Source of the DNA: an uncultured bacterium
Lineage (GTDB): Bacteria > UBA4055
Direction: 5' to 3'
Assembly (NCBI GenBank): GCA_937873545.1
Contig: CALMWI010000223.1
Location: forward strand, 1-9,972
Length of the DNA stretch: 9,972 nt
Each line of letters begins with the position of its first letter. Position 1 is the first letter of the stretch. Positions 1-7,538 of this stretch are shown here, piece by piece. Under the pieces are notes generated by a model. It worked only from the letters and a program-made list of their open reading frames with translations. It searched no databases and had not been told where the DNA came from. A program made the position numbers and the translations under genes.

Positions 1-1086
1 GACGTTCCATCAAATGTTAGAATATTGAGGCCTTTTTACTTTGATTATAAAAAAATCGTCCCCGGCGAGTTGTCAAAGTTGTTTAAACCTTTCGAAAGAA
101 AATACTTGTTCCCCGTCAGATTCAGAATGTGGAATTATTTCTGTCTCAGAGAGATCAAAAAGCTCGTAAAAGAAGAGAAGTTCGATTTCGTTCTTGTTAA
201 TGCGCCTCCGTTCTCAGGCGTCGAATTATCTTATAGAATAAAAAATGAGACCGGATTAAAAGTATTTCTTAATCTGAGAGATCCTTTCTCATTTAACAAC
301 TATAACATTCTGAAAGAAAATGACATAAAGCGTTCTAAAGCTCTGGATATCGAAAAGAAAGCTGTCGCAGCCGTTGACGGTCTTATAACAGTTACGCCTA
401 GCCATTACAAAAATTATTCAGAACTTTTTCCTGAATTTAAAGATAAGATCAGAATTGTCACGAACGGATTTGATAACGATGATTTTCAAATAGACAGCTC
501 TGTTGGATCCGAAAATCGATTTTTTAAGATAGGATACAGCGGCTCTTTCAGCACTCTGGCACCGCTCGAACAGCTTCTTGAAGCAATATATGAGCTGAAT
601 ATGGAAAACGGCACGAACATAAAATTCTCGATAGCCACTAATCAGCCTGGAAGTAAAGTAAGAGGATGTCATAAGAAATGTTATGACTCGGGATTTGTGG
701 AATTCTTAGGTTTTTTACCACATAAGGAGAGTATCAAAAATTTATGCAGGTCCCACCTTCTTGCGATGGTATTCGCGAATTCACCGGCTACTGAAGGCAG
801 CTATCCCGGGAAAGTATTCGAGTATTTTAAGGTTAAAAGACCGATCATTCTTCTTAACAATAATTCCAGCGATATTGCTGAACTAATCAAAAAGACAAAA
901 TCGGGATCATGTGTAAATATCGATGATAAAAACGAGATCAAGCAGACCATTTTGAAATACTATCAGGAATGGTTAGTAACAAAAAAGATAGATTTCAGTC
1001 CCGATAACTCTGAAATAAATAATTTTGATTATAAAAATATTGTGATTAAATTGGATAGAGTTTTAAATGGAGGTAAACAACCGTGA
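1..1086 (+). CDS. GT4-type glycosyltransferase, 5' end outside window
   Basis: Probable GT-B fold glycosyltransferase that adds a sugar from a nucleotide donor to a growing surface glycan at the cytoplasmic face of the membrane. The frame is open back to base 1 and encodes about eight credible residues (DVPSNVRI) before the first start-like TTG at 25, so the gene almost certainly begins upstream. Counting from base 1, the C-terminal Rossmann half opens near residues 178-183 (GYSGSF) after a typical NGFD linker (155-158). The donor-site segment is at 269-276 (PGKVFEYF), carrying the glutamate region typical of GT4 enzymes, followed by PIILL and a C-terminal helix. The stop overlaps the next start by 4 bases (GTGA), implying translational coupling. 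Sugar and acceptor cannot be told from the sequence. Family assignment is fairly sure; specificity is unknown. Confidence 0.85.
   Translation, partial: DVPSNVRILRPFYFDYKKIVPGELSKLFKPFERKYLFPVRFRMWNYFCLREIKKLVKEEKFDFVLVNAPPFSGVELSYRIKNETGLKVFLNLRDPFSFNNYNILKENDIKRSKALDIEKKAVAAVDGLITVTPSHYKNYSELFPEFKDKIRIVTNGFDNDDFQIDSSVGSENRFFKIGYSGSFSTLAPLEQLLEAIYELNMENGTNIKFSIATNQPGSKVRGCHKKCYDSGFVEFLGFLPHKESIKNLCRSHLLAMVFANSPATEGSYPGKVFEYFKVKRPIILLNNNSSDIAELIKKTKSGSCVNIDDKNEIKQTILKYYQEWLVTKKIDFSPDNSEINNFDYKNIVIKLDRVLNGGKQP
1069..1074 (+). promoter_or_regulatory. Shine-Dalgarno of the DUF6165 gene
   Basis: GGAGGT lies 8 bases before a GTG at 1083, inside the last codons of the preceding glycosyltransferase gene. 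It supports the non-ATG start and the 4-base overlapping gene junction. Confidence 0.7.
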
Positions 1087-1466
1087 AAATTGAAATATCG
1101 ACAGGCGAACTGGTTGATAAAGTGACCATACTTGCGATCAAGCTTGAAAGATTTAAGGATGAATCTAAAAAAGCTAACGTTAAAAAAGAATATGACATCC
1201 TGACCGTACCGATGAATGCCGCAGGTATCAGTGTAGGGTCAAAAGAGTTTATGGCTTTGAAAGAAGTCAATTTAAAGCTCTGGCATATTGAGGACGACAT
1301 CAGAATAAAAGAGCAGAAGAAAGAGTTCGATAAAGATTTCATAGAACTTGCCCGTTCTGTATATTTTACGAATGATGTAAGAGCCGAGATCAAGAAAGAG
1401 ATCAATCTGAAATATAATTCCGATCTCGTTGAAGAAAAGGAATATGTCGATTACAAAAATAAGTGA
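1083..1466 (+). CDS. DUF6165 family protein
   Basis: A 127-residue cytoplasmic, charged, mostly helical protein with no signal peptide or membrane segment. I recognise DUF6165 from its N-terminus (MKIEISTGELVDKVTIL, 1-17), the central LWHIEDDIR stretch (66-74) and the FIELARSVYFTND stretch (86-98). The family has no established biochemical role. It is repeatedly seen beside LPS-type glycosyltransferase genes, as here, where it sits between a GT4-like and a GT9-like enzyme. The start is GTG, fixed by a strong GGAGGT and by the family's conserved first residues. A 4-base overlap upstream and a 12-base gap downstream place it in the operon. My inference is an accessory or partner of the adjacent glycosyltransferase; catalysis is neither shown nor excluded. 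Confidence 0.8.
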   Translation: MKIEISTGELVDKVTILAIKLERFKDESKKANVKKEYDILTVPMNAAGISVGSKEFMALKEVNLKLWHIEDDIRIKEQKKEFDKDFIELARSVYFTNDVRAEIKKEINLKYNSDLVEEKEYVDYKNK

Positions 1467-1468
1467 CC

Positions 1469-1472
1469 GGAG
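1469..1472 (+). promoter_or_regulatory. Shine-Dalgarno supporting a TTG start
   Basis: GGAG stands 6 bases before TTG at 1479. No in-frame ATG occurs until deep inside the GT9 domain, so this site decides the start of the heptosyltransferase-like gene. Confidence 0.55.
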
Positions 1473-1478
1473 CAAAAA

Positions 1479-2555
1479 TTGGGTAAAACCGGATTGAAGC
1501 TGACAGATGAACAGCTTAAAGAAATAAAGAGAATTCTTATAATTCAATATAAGCCTTTCGGTGATGTTCTGCTTAACACTGCTTATTTGCCTGCTCTCAG
1601 AAAAAAATTTCCTGATGCAACAATAGATTTTCTTGTTCAAAAACCTTTCAAAACAATTCTGGAAAATAATCCTAATCTGAACAATCTGATCTTGATGGAG
1701 AAAAAGAAAGGAAAGACCTTTGGCTATTATATGGAGAGGATCAGGACAATTTTTAAGGTCAGAAAGCTGAAATACGACATGATTATAGATACAATAAGAG
1801 GACCAGGATCTTCGCAGATTACATTTTTCAGCGGGGCGAAATATAGATTAGGCTGGAACCGAAACAAATCATTAATTTATTTATATGGATATAATTGGGT
1901 ATATAATTTCAGAGAAAAAAGAGATCATAAAATATATGCAGGCAGAGCAAAGTTCAAATTATTAAGGCCGTTAGGAATTGAGGAAACAACTGACAATATT
2001 TTTTATCATGTCAGACCTGAATCTGTCGAATACATTGATAAATGGCTTAACGAATCCGGTTTGAGATCTAAAAAACTGGTCGTATTCTCCCCTGTCACTC
2101 CAGTTTACAGGAAACAGTGGGAATTTGAAAGATTTGCAAAAGTCGCCGACATGATTAAAGAGAAAACAGCTTGCGAAATTGTACTTTTATGGGGACCTGG
2201 CGAACTCGAGAAAGTCGAGCTGATGGCTTCGCTAATGAAGAACAAGCCTGTCATAGCTCCGAGAACAACATTTAATCAGGCGGCCGCTCTGCTTCAAAAA
2301 ACACATATCTACATAGGCAACGACGGAGGAATAAATCACCTCGCCGTATCCCAAAATACACCTACCATTGCGATTTTCGGACCAAAAACCGATCCTTTGA
2401 AATGGACAGCATGGCACTTACCATTCCACAAATATATTAGGGATTTCGATTTCAAAGACCCGAAAGACAACACATTCAATATCACGCCCGAAATGGTGTA
2501 CGATAAATTCACTGAACTCATGAAATTTATAAACGATAATAAGGCCGTTGAATGA
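1479..2555 (+). CDS. GT9 heptosyltransferase-like glycosyltransferase
   Basis: Glycosyltransferase family 9, the family of the ADP-heptose:LPS heptosyltransferases, expected to act on a lipid-linked or LPS-core acceptor at the inner face of the cytoplasmic membrane. At 358 residues it has the usual length. The N-terminal half starts with ILIIQYKPFGDVLL (19-32); the Asp of the GD pair (D29) matches the catalytic position in this family. The C-terminal half holds WGPGE (238-242) and the nucleotide-sugar motif NDGGINHLA (281-289) followed by TPTIAIFGPKTDP, the counterpart of the usual NDSGPMHLA...FGPTDP. The start is TTG with GGAG 6 bases before it. The stop overlaps the tagD start by 4 bases (ATGA). 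The donor need not be heptose, so no waa symbol is given. Confidence 0.88.
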   Translation: MGKTGLKLTDEQLKEIKRILIIQYKPFGDVLLNTAYLPALRKKFPDATIDFLVQKPFKTILENNPNLNNLILMEKKKGKTFGYYMERIRTIFKVRKLKYDMIIDTIRGPGSSQITFFSGAKYRLGWNRNKSLIYLYGYNWVYNFREKRDHKIYAGRAKFKLLRPLGIEETTDNIFYHVRPESVEYIDKWLNESGLRSKKLVVFSPVTPVYRKQWEFERFAKVADMIKEKTACEIVLLWGPGELEKVELMASLMKNKPVIAPRTTFNQAAALLQKTHIYIGNDGGINHLAVSQNTPTIAIFGPKTDPLKWTAWHLPFHKYIRDFDFKDPKDNTFNITPEMVYDKFTELMKFINDNKAVE

Positions 2556-2938
2556 AAAAAGTAATCACATACGGAACGTTCGATCTTTTCCATATAGGGC
2601 ATCTGAATATCTTGAGGCGGGCTAAAGCTCTCGGAGATTATCTTATCGTAGCTGCATCAACCGACGAATTCAATCTGATAAAAGGAAAGGTCTGCACTTA
2701 TCCGTATGAGCAGAGAGCAGAGATACTAAAAGCTATCACTTATGTTGATAAAGTAATTCCTGAAAACAACTGGGAACAGAAAGTCTCAGACATTAAAAAT
2801 AATGAAATTGATATCTTTGTGATGGGCGACGACTGGAAAGGTAAATTCGATTTTCTTGAAGAATATTGCGAAGTGGTATATCTACCCCGGACTGAAGGTA
2901 TTTCGACCACGGAAATTAAAAATCAGATAAGGGAATAA
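2552..2938 (+). CDS. tagD: Glycerol-3-phosphate cytidylyltransferase
   Basis: Catalyses CTP + sn-glycerol 3-phosphate to CDP-glycerol + diphosphate, the activated donor for glycerol-phosphate polymers; cytoplasmic. At 128 residues it is the full length of the compact TagD type. The nucleotidyltransferase signature is TYGTFDLFHIGH (6-17), with HIGH at 14-17; the second signature RTEGISTT is at 113-120. K44 and K46, the lysine pair of the Bacillus TagD active-site loop, are both kept, as are GDDWKGKFD (92-100) and CEVVYLP (106-112). As far as I remember B. subtilis TagD, the resemblance runs the whole length. It overlaps the GT9 gene by 4 bases and the next gene by 1 (TAATG). With three CDP-glycerol-using transferases directly downstream, the assignment to CDP-glycerol rather than CDP-ethanolamine or FAD chemistry is strong. 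Confidence 0.95.
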   Translation: MKKVITYGTFDLFHIGHLNILRRAKALGDYLIVAASTDEFNLIKGKVCTYPYEQRAEILKAITYVDKVIPENNWEQKVSDIKNNEIDIFVMGDDWKGKFDFLEEYCEVVYLPRTEGISTTEIKNQIRE

Positions 2939-3993
2939 TGAAATATCTTTTCTACATATCAAAATTCTACTCGATACCCATAATTCAGCCGCTGATGGAT
3001 TATCTTGATCATTCAAAAGCGAACGATTATGTGATAATGGTCTCACGAAAAGTAAATCAGAGGCTTAAAGATGAAAATATCTGGCAGAATAAGCTTGTAA
3101 TTACGACAATTGAGGAAGGTAAGGATTTCAATCCTGATTTCTGCCTGTCACCGGGAAATTATGTGGATTTCAGATTGCCCGGGATCAAAGTTGAGATATT
3201 CCACGGGATAGGGATAGAAAAAGAATCGCATTATGAGATCAGACATTTTTTTGATGTTTACTGCACTTCCGGCCCGGTCGTAACTGAACGATTTAACGTG
3301 CTACAAAAAAAATACGGCTATTTCCTCGTACGTGAAACGGGCTGGCCTAAGATGGATCATATACTCAGCTATCCTCATTCGAACATCAGAGAGAAGTTCA
3401 ATTATCCTATATATAAAAAGATCGTTCTTTATGCCCCAACCTTTTCTGAAAAACTTCAGTCGGGCGACGATATTCTCCCTGTAATACCGCAGATCATAAA
3501 CTCTGATGAAATATGGCTGATCAAATTCCATGAATTTATGAATAAACAGGCTGTTGAGAATATCAAAAACAGCAATAACGATAATATTCAGATAATTGAT
3601 ACCTACGATATTACACCTTATCTTTATATAGCAGATGTCATGATTTCCGACACTTCTTCGGTAATATATGAATTCATGGCTCTTGACAAGCCGGTAATCA
3701 CATATAGGACAGCTGCGAGAAAAGATAAAGGGATCGATATTCTCAATCCTGAAGAACTCAGACCGGCGCTCAATAAAGCTTTAAAGAATCCTGAAGATCA
3801 TTCAGAAAGAAGAAAAAAACACCTTTTTGAAGTTAATCCATATCTTAACGGCAAAATAGCTGAAAGAGTATTTTCTGTGCTTGAAAGCATAAGGAACAAC
3901 AATGAGCTACCAAACATGAAAAAGCCCTTGAATCTATTTAGAAAATTACGAATATTATATCATGAAAAATTTAGGAAAGGATATTTAAAATAA
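2938..3993 (+). CDS. CDP-glycerol glycerophosphotransferase family protein (first of three)
   Basis: Predicted to transfer glycerol phosphate from CDP-glycerol to an acceptor, as TagB or TagF do in wall teichoic acid synthesis. The 351 residues are about TagB length, i.e. the catalytic GT-B unit without the long extra N-terminal part of TagF. Visible motifs are FHG (88-90) with the first conserved His, GWPKMD (135-140), LYAPTF (164-169), IKFH (195-198) with the second conserved His, and ISDTSSVIYEF (236-246), the family's donor-binding SDxSS block. The C-terminus from about 326 is rich in Lys and Arg, which could help it sit on the membrane (inference). ATG overlaps the tagD stop by one base, so the two are likely coupled. 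It may be the priming or a polymerising enzyme; the sequence does not decide which. Confidence 0.88.
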   Translation: MKYLFYISKFYSIPIIQPLMDYLDHSKANDYVIMVSRKVNQRLKDENIWQNKLVITTIEEGKDFNPDFCLSPGNYVDFRLPGIKVEIFHGIGIEKESHYEIRHFFDVYCTSGPVVTERFNVLQKKYGYFLVRETGWPKMDHILSYPHSNIREKFNYPIYKKIVLYAPTFSEKLQSGDDILPVIPQIINSDEIWLIKFHEFMNKQAVENIKNSNNDNIQIIDTYDITPYLYIADVMISDTSSVIYEFMALDKPVITYRTAARKDKGIDILNPEELRPALNKALKNPEDHSERRKKHLFEVNPYLNGKIAERVFSVLESIRNNNELPNMKKPLNLFRKLRILYHEKFRKGYLK

Positions 3994-4002
3994 GGTAATA
4001 TT

Positions 4003-5124
4003 ATGAAGATAATATTTTTATATTTTTATGGTTTGCACCAGCTTTATCATTCCGCTATGATCGCAATGGAATTATCTTTATTAGATTCAAATCTAGAAGT
4101 ATTATGTTTATCCTGTAACAAAGAACACACCGATGCTTTAAATAAAATCAAAAATTTATATCCTGAATGCAAAACCTCGATTATACAATTAAAACAGCCT
4201 TTGAGGTATAGATTCCTTAATTTTAAGAAAAAATCATATCCTTCAGTTAATGCCATGGTTAAGATAGCAAAGAATTACCTTAAAGGAGCTGACTGCATCG
4301 TAACAACCTCTCATGGAACTCCAAAAATGTTGGATAAAAATAATATTACAAAACCTATACTAATTTATCAGTATCACGGATGTGGTGACAGAAAGTATGG
4401 ATTTGATCCCGGATTTAAACGATTCAACTTCATGCTTTTACCGGGTATTTATCATCAGAATAGGCTGATAGAAGAAAATATTATAGCTAAAGAAAAAACA
4501 TTTATTGTCGGATGGCCGAAATTTGATTATTCCTTAAAAATTAATCCTAATGGGAAAAAATTTTTTGATAACAACAATCCTGTAATTTTATACACACCGC
4601 ACTGGGAACCGCAATTAACCTCTTTTAAACTATATTCGGTATTTTTGTTAAAATTTTTTAAAGAGAACCTAAATTATAATTTCATTTTTGCACCGCATGT
4701 CTTAATAAAACACTGGAAAACTCATTATGGTTACAGAACTGATTTCTCTGAATTTGAAAGTAAAAATATCATAATTGATTTCGGAAGCGATTTCAGCACT
4801 GACGGAACTTACCTTAACAATTCTGATATGTATATCGGCGATGTAAGCAGTATGGTATATGAATTTATAGCTTTTAAACAGCGCCCATGTTTATTTTTAA
4901 ATGCGCATAATATCGCCTGGAAAGGAAATGTCGATTACAGATTCTGGGATTATGGACCTGTTGTGGAATCATTTGATGAATTTGAAATGAAATTCAAATC
5001 AGCCCTGAAGGACGAAAAATTTATTGAAATCCAGCAAACAAGAATTAAAGAATATTTCGATCTAAATGAAACCGGATCTTCTTTAAGAGCAGCAAAAGAA
5101 ATAGCGTCAGTCTTAAATTTATAA
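4003..5124 (+). CDS. Divergent CDP-glycerol glycerophosphotransferase-like protein (second of three)
   Basis: A 373-residue GT-B protein with the layout of the glycerophosphotransferase family but diverged from its neighbours: YHG (124-126) for the first His, GWPKFD (170-175), LYTPHW (196-201), FAPH (229-232) for the second His, and IGDVSSMVYEF (278-288) where the flanking genes have SDTSS. The expected role is transfer of glycerol phosphate or a related CDP-polyol phosphate to a surface glycan. Nine of the first 15 leucine codons are TTA, while the next gene uses none in its first 90 codons; the whole gene is visibly richer in A+T than its flanks, suggesting separate acquisition. AAGGT about 6 bases before ATG is a plausible ribosome site, 9 bases after the previous stop. 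Family call is good; substrate is open. Confidence 0.78.
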   Translation: MKIIFLYFYGLHQLYHSAMIAMELSLLDSNLEVLCLSCNKEHTDALNKIKNLYPECKTSIIQLKQPLRYRFLNFKKKSYPSVNAMVKIAKNYLKGADCIVTTSHGTPKMLDKNNITKPILIYQYHGCGDRKYGFDPGFKRFNFMLLPGIYHQNRLIEENIIAKEKTFIVGWPKFDYSLKINPNGKKFFDNNNPVILYTPHWEPQLTSFKLYSVFLLKFFKENLNYNFIFAPHVLIKHWKTHYGYRTDFSEFESKNIIIDFGSDFSTDGTYLNNSDMYIGDVSSMVYEFIAFKQRPCLFLNAHNIAWKGNVDYRFWDYGPVVESFDEFEMKFKSALKDEKFIEIQQTRIKEYFDLNETGSSLRAAKEIASVLNL

Positions 5125-5145
5125 ATATACTTACGGAATCAAATT

Positions 5146-6246
5146 ATGCCTTCTAAAATAAAAGTGCTGTTCGATCTCAAAAAAGAATATTATTTTAATT
5201 CGCTTTATCCGCTTTATAAAGAGCTTTCTAAAGACGACCGCTATGACATTTCATTCCGGATCGGGAAAGACCAGAAACGCTTCCTTTGGGTGTTTCTTAT
5301 CAACGAAAAGAACCGTATCGCAGAATGGATGATAAAAGAAGGTTATAAACTCACAGATAAAACCAGAGGTTTTGATCTTGTCGTCTGCGGTGATGCTCTC
5401 AAGGATCCCGAAAAATACGGGCAATGCACAAGAGTTCATCTCGATCACGGTGTAGGCATAAAAACGCTCCGGATCAGAAATATTGTCAAGCAGAAGGATT
5501 TCCATTACCATGTCTTCCTCGAAGGGCAGTACTGGTATGATTACATAAAAAGCATCGGCTGGCAGAATAAAGCCGATTTCTACATTCTCGGAATTCCGAA
5601 GCTCGATCCGTTCTTCTGGGAAGGACATTATGACAGAAAAGCGATCATTTATAAGATCGGGCTTGATGTAAACAAGAAGACCGTACTTTACGCGCCGTCA
5701 TATAAACCGAGCTGCATTGAATACATTCAGGATAAGATCGCAGACCTGATCCCCGAATACAACCTCATAATTAAGCTGCATCCCTACAGCTGGGGCGGAA
5801 AATATGTATCGCACTCCCAGCACACTTACTACGAAAAGCTGGCGAAGGAAAATCCTTCAGTTTTCCTCATAGCCGAACAGGATTACGACATCTACCCGTA
5901 TATGTTCGCATCAGACACAATGATAAGCGACACTTCGAGCGTCATAAACGAATTCCTCGCACTCGGCAAGCATGGAATAATCTATGAACTCCCCTATAAC
6001 GAACTCAACCATTCAGACGGAATGCCCGTCCTTTCGATAGACCCGAAAGAATGGCTTTTAGGCGCATATCCGCACATGAAAAGCCCTGACGACCTTCTCC
6101 CCTGCGTAAAACAGGCTCTTGATCCAACGCCTGAAATGAAATCCAAGCTTGAACAATACAGAAATTATTTCTTCACCGGCCTTGACGGCAAGTCGGGCGA
6201 ACGGGTCAAAGAGAAGATAGATGAGATCATGGGATTACAGAATTAA
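5146..6246 (+). CDS. CDP-glycerol glycerophosphotransferase family protein (third of three)
   Basis: A 366-residue member of the TagB/TagF family, predicted to attach or polymerise glycerol phosphate using CDP-glycerol from TagD. Motifs in order: LDHGVGIKT (99-107) with the first conserved His, GIPKLD (149-154), LYAPSYKPS (181-189), IKLHP (209-213) with the second conserved His, and ISDTSSVINEF (260-270). No signal peptide or membrane segment is seen; such enzymes are peripheral on the cytoplasmic membrane. Base composition is higher in G+C than the preceding gene, with CTT and CTC leucines. It starts 21 bases after the previous stop with only a weak GGAA-like ribosome site. Its last 20 bases overlap, tail to tail, the DUF456 gene on the other strand, so it is probably the last gene of the operon. 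Confidence 0.87.
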   Translation: MPSKIKVLFDLKKEYYFNSLYPLYKELSKDDRYDISFRIGKDQKRFLWVFLINEKNRIAEWMIKEGYKLTDKTRGFDLVVCGDALKDPEKYGQCTRVHLDHGVGIKTLRIRNIVKQKDFHYHVFLEGQYWYDYIKSIGWQNKADFYILGIPKLDPFFWEGHYDRKAIIYKIGLDVNKKTVLYAPSYKPSCIEYIQDKIADLIPEYNLIIKLHPYSWGGKYVSHSQHTYYEKLAKENPSVFLIAEQDYDIYPYMFASDTMISDTSSVINEFLALGKHGIIYELPYNELNHSDGMPVLSIDPKEWLLGAYPHMKSPDDLLPCVKQALDPTPEMKSKLEQYRNYFFTGLDGKSGERVKEKIDEIMGLQN

Positions 6247-6730
6247 AAAATGATGCGACATATATCCAGATAAGCACGCCTACGGTTATAAGTTTTAAAC
6301 CAGTCCCGAACATGAACCCCGCAAAACTCGCCCAGGCTGACCTGAACGCCTTTCTTCTATCCCCCATATCCTTGTAGAGTTCACCGGCGAAAGCACCGAT
6401 CAAAGGTCCTAAAATTATTCCCAACGGCCCGAAGAAAAGTCCCGCTACAAGACCTATAGTCGCTCCGTACAAGCCGTACTTCGTGCCACCGAACCTTTTT
6501 GTGAAGATCAGAGGAGCAACAAGGTCCAGAACGGTTACAACAACAACAGCGACGGTAGAATATATCAGCGTGTTACCTGAAATGATAGAGAACGATGAAA
6601 AATACGCAATTATAAGTCCTATCAGAGCTATCGGCGGACCCGGTATAATCGGAAGAATACATCCTGCGAAACCGGCGATCAGGAATAATGCCCCTAAAGT
6701 CGAAAAAATAATATCAAACGCTATCTGCAT
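6227..6730 (-). CDS. DUF456 family membrane protein
   Basis: A 167-residue integral membrane protein of the DUF456 family, of unknown function. It shows the family's early LPIIPGPP loop (26-33) after a first hydrophobic segment (about 5-25). Further hydrophobic segments lie at about 34-52, 55-77, 86-115 and 134-161. The 86-117 region is glycine-rich (G-x3-G type spacing), with a charged loop DMGDRRKAFR at 121-130. It follows fetB by 19 bases with no terminator between them, so it is probably the last gene of the fetAB transcript, although the ribosome site (CGGGT about 11 bases upstream) is poor. Its stop lies inside the end of the convergent transferase gene. A link to metal export is suggested only by position. 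Confidence 0.85.
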   Translation of the reverse strand: MQIAFDIIFSTLGALFLIAGFAGCILPIIPGPPIALIGLIIAYFSSFSIISGNTLIYSTVAVVVVTVLDLVAPLIFTKRFGGTKYGLYGATIGLVAGLFFGPLGIILGPLIGAFAGELYKDMGDRRKAFRSAWASFAGFMFGTGLKLITVGVLIWIYVASFFNSVIP

Positions 6731-6749
6731 AAATTCATTACCCGAATGT

Positions 6750-7538
6750 TTATTTTGTAAAAATATCGTTCCTGAGCGTTCCGTATTTCGTAAAGCACAC
6801 TTTTAAGGTCATAATGATATTCAAAAGAACACTGATGATCGTGCTTACCAGAATAGCAATCATTATCATGATCTGATACTTGATCGCAAGCTGAGGATCC
6901 GCTCCCCCGAGAATAGTTCCCGTCATCATCCCCGGCAGCGCAACAATACCCATCGTAGCCATAGCCGCGATCGTCGGTTTAAGTGCAAGCTGAACGCTCT
7001 CTCTCAGATATGGTAGATATGCCTCATGCTGAGAAGCCCCGAGAGACAGAGAATACAGATATCTCTTCGAATCCTTCCTGATATTTTTATAGAACGAATC
7101 GATCCCTACAATATTTCCGCGGAGAGAGTTTCCCAAAAGCATACCGCCGAGCACTATCAGATATCTTGCGTCGAATATCCTGTCAAGCCTGATAACGAAA
7201 ATGTTAAGGTATAAGAGAATAATAAAAGTTGCCGCTGAGAATGAGATCAGAACAGGCAGCAGAACCTTTCCGGTCTTTATAGAAGAACTTCCGATAGCAG
7301 AAAAAACAGCCACGAGGATCATAACAAAAAGCCAGGCTATGTTGATGAGAGCATTATTCCAGAGGAACAGATATTTTAGAAATATTCCGATAAGAAAAAG
7401 CTGAACCGACATTCTCGCCACCGAATAAACCATAGATTTTATCATATTCAGTTTATAGACCGAACTCATCAGTACAGGTATGATCAGAAGCAGAAAAACC
7501 AGCGACAGTGAAAAGATCGAAATATCTATCGTTTCCAT
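6750..7538 (-). CDS. fetB: FetB-type ABC transporter permease (UPF0014)
   Basis: Inner-membrane permease of the FetAB system, which in E. coli exports iron and protects against oxidative stress. The 262 residues are the full family length. Hydrophobic segments lie at about 7-24, 37-58, 62-83, 92-116, 124-140, 188-210 and 220-244. Family landmarks are ARYLIVLGGMLLGNSL (124-139), the cytoplasmic SLGASQHEA stretch (165-173), which probably contacts the ATPase, and LPGMMTGTILGGADP (201-215). The start overlaps the end of the ATPase gene by 13 bases and is preceded by a perfect GGAGG with a 7-base spacer, so the subunits are likely made together. Iron as substrate is inferred from the family; nothing here shows the metal directly. 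Confidence 0.9.
   Translation of the reverse strand: METIDISIFSLSLVFLLLIIPVLMSSVYKLNMIKSMVYSVARMSVQLFLIGIFLKYLFLWNNALINIAWLFVMILVAVFSAIGSSSIKTGKVLLPVLISFSAATFIILLYLNIFVIRLDRIFDARYLIVLGGMLLGNSLRGNIVGIDSFYKNIRKDSKRYLYSLSLGASQHEAYLPYLRESVQLALKPTIAAMATMGIVALPGMMTGTILGGADPQLAIKYQIMIMIAILVSTIISVLLNIIMTLKVCFTKYGTLRNDIFTK

Noticed and set aside
25..1086. Treating the first glycosyltransferase as complete from TTG at 25
   Set aside because: The frame is open to base 1 with sensible coding sequence, and a full GT4 N-terminal strand would need residues further upstream.
1272..1640. A 122-codon minus-strand frame across the DUF6165/GT9 junction
   Set aside because: It spans two convincing plus-strand genes; composition is typical of an antisense shadow and no motif is seen.
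1479..2555. Naming the GT9 gene waaC, waaF or waaQ
   Set aside because: The sequence shows the family but not the donor or acceptor, and GT9 enzymes outside enterobacteria often do not use ADP-heptose.
5251..5628. A 125-codon minus-strand frame inside the third transferase gene
   Set aside because: Antisense to a gene with a full set of family motifs; no independent coding evidence.
2938..6246. Naming the three transferases tagB, tagF or tarL
   Set aside because: Length and motifs fit the family, but priming and polymerising enzymes cannot be told apart by reading the sequence.
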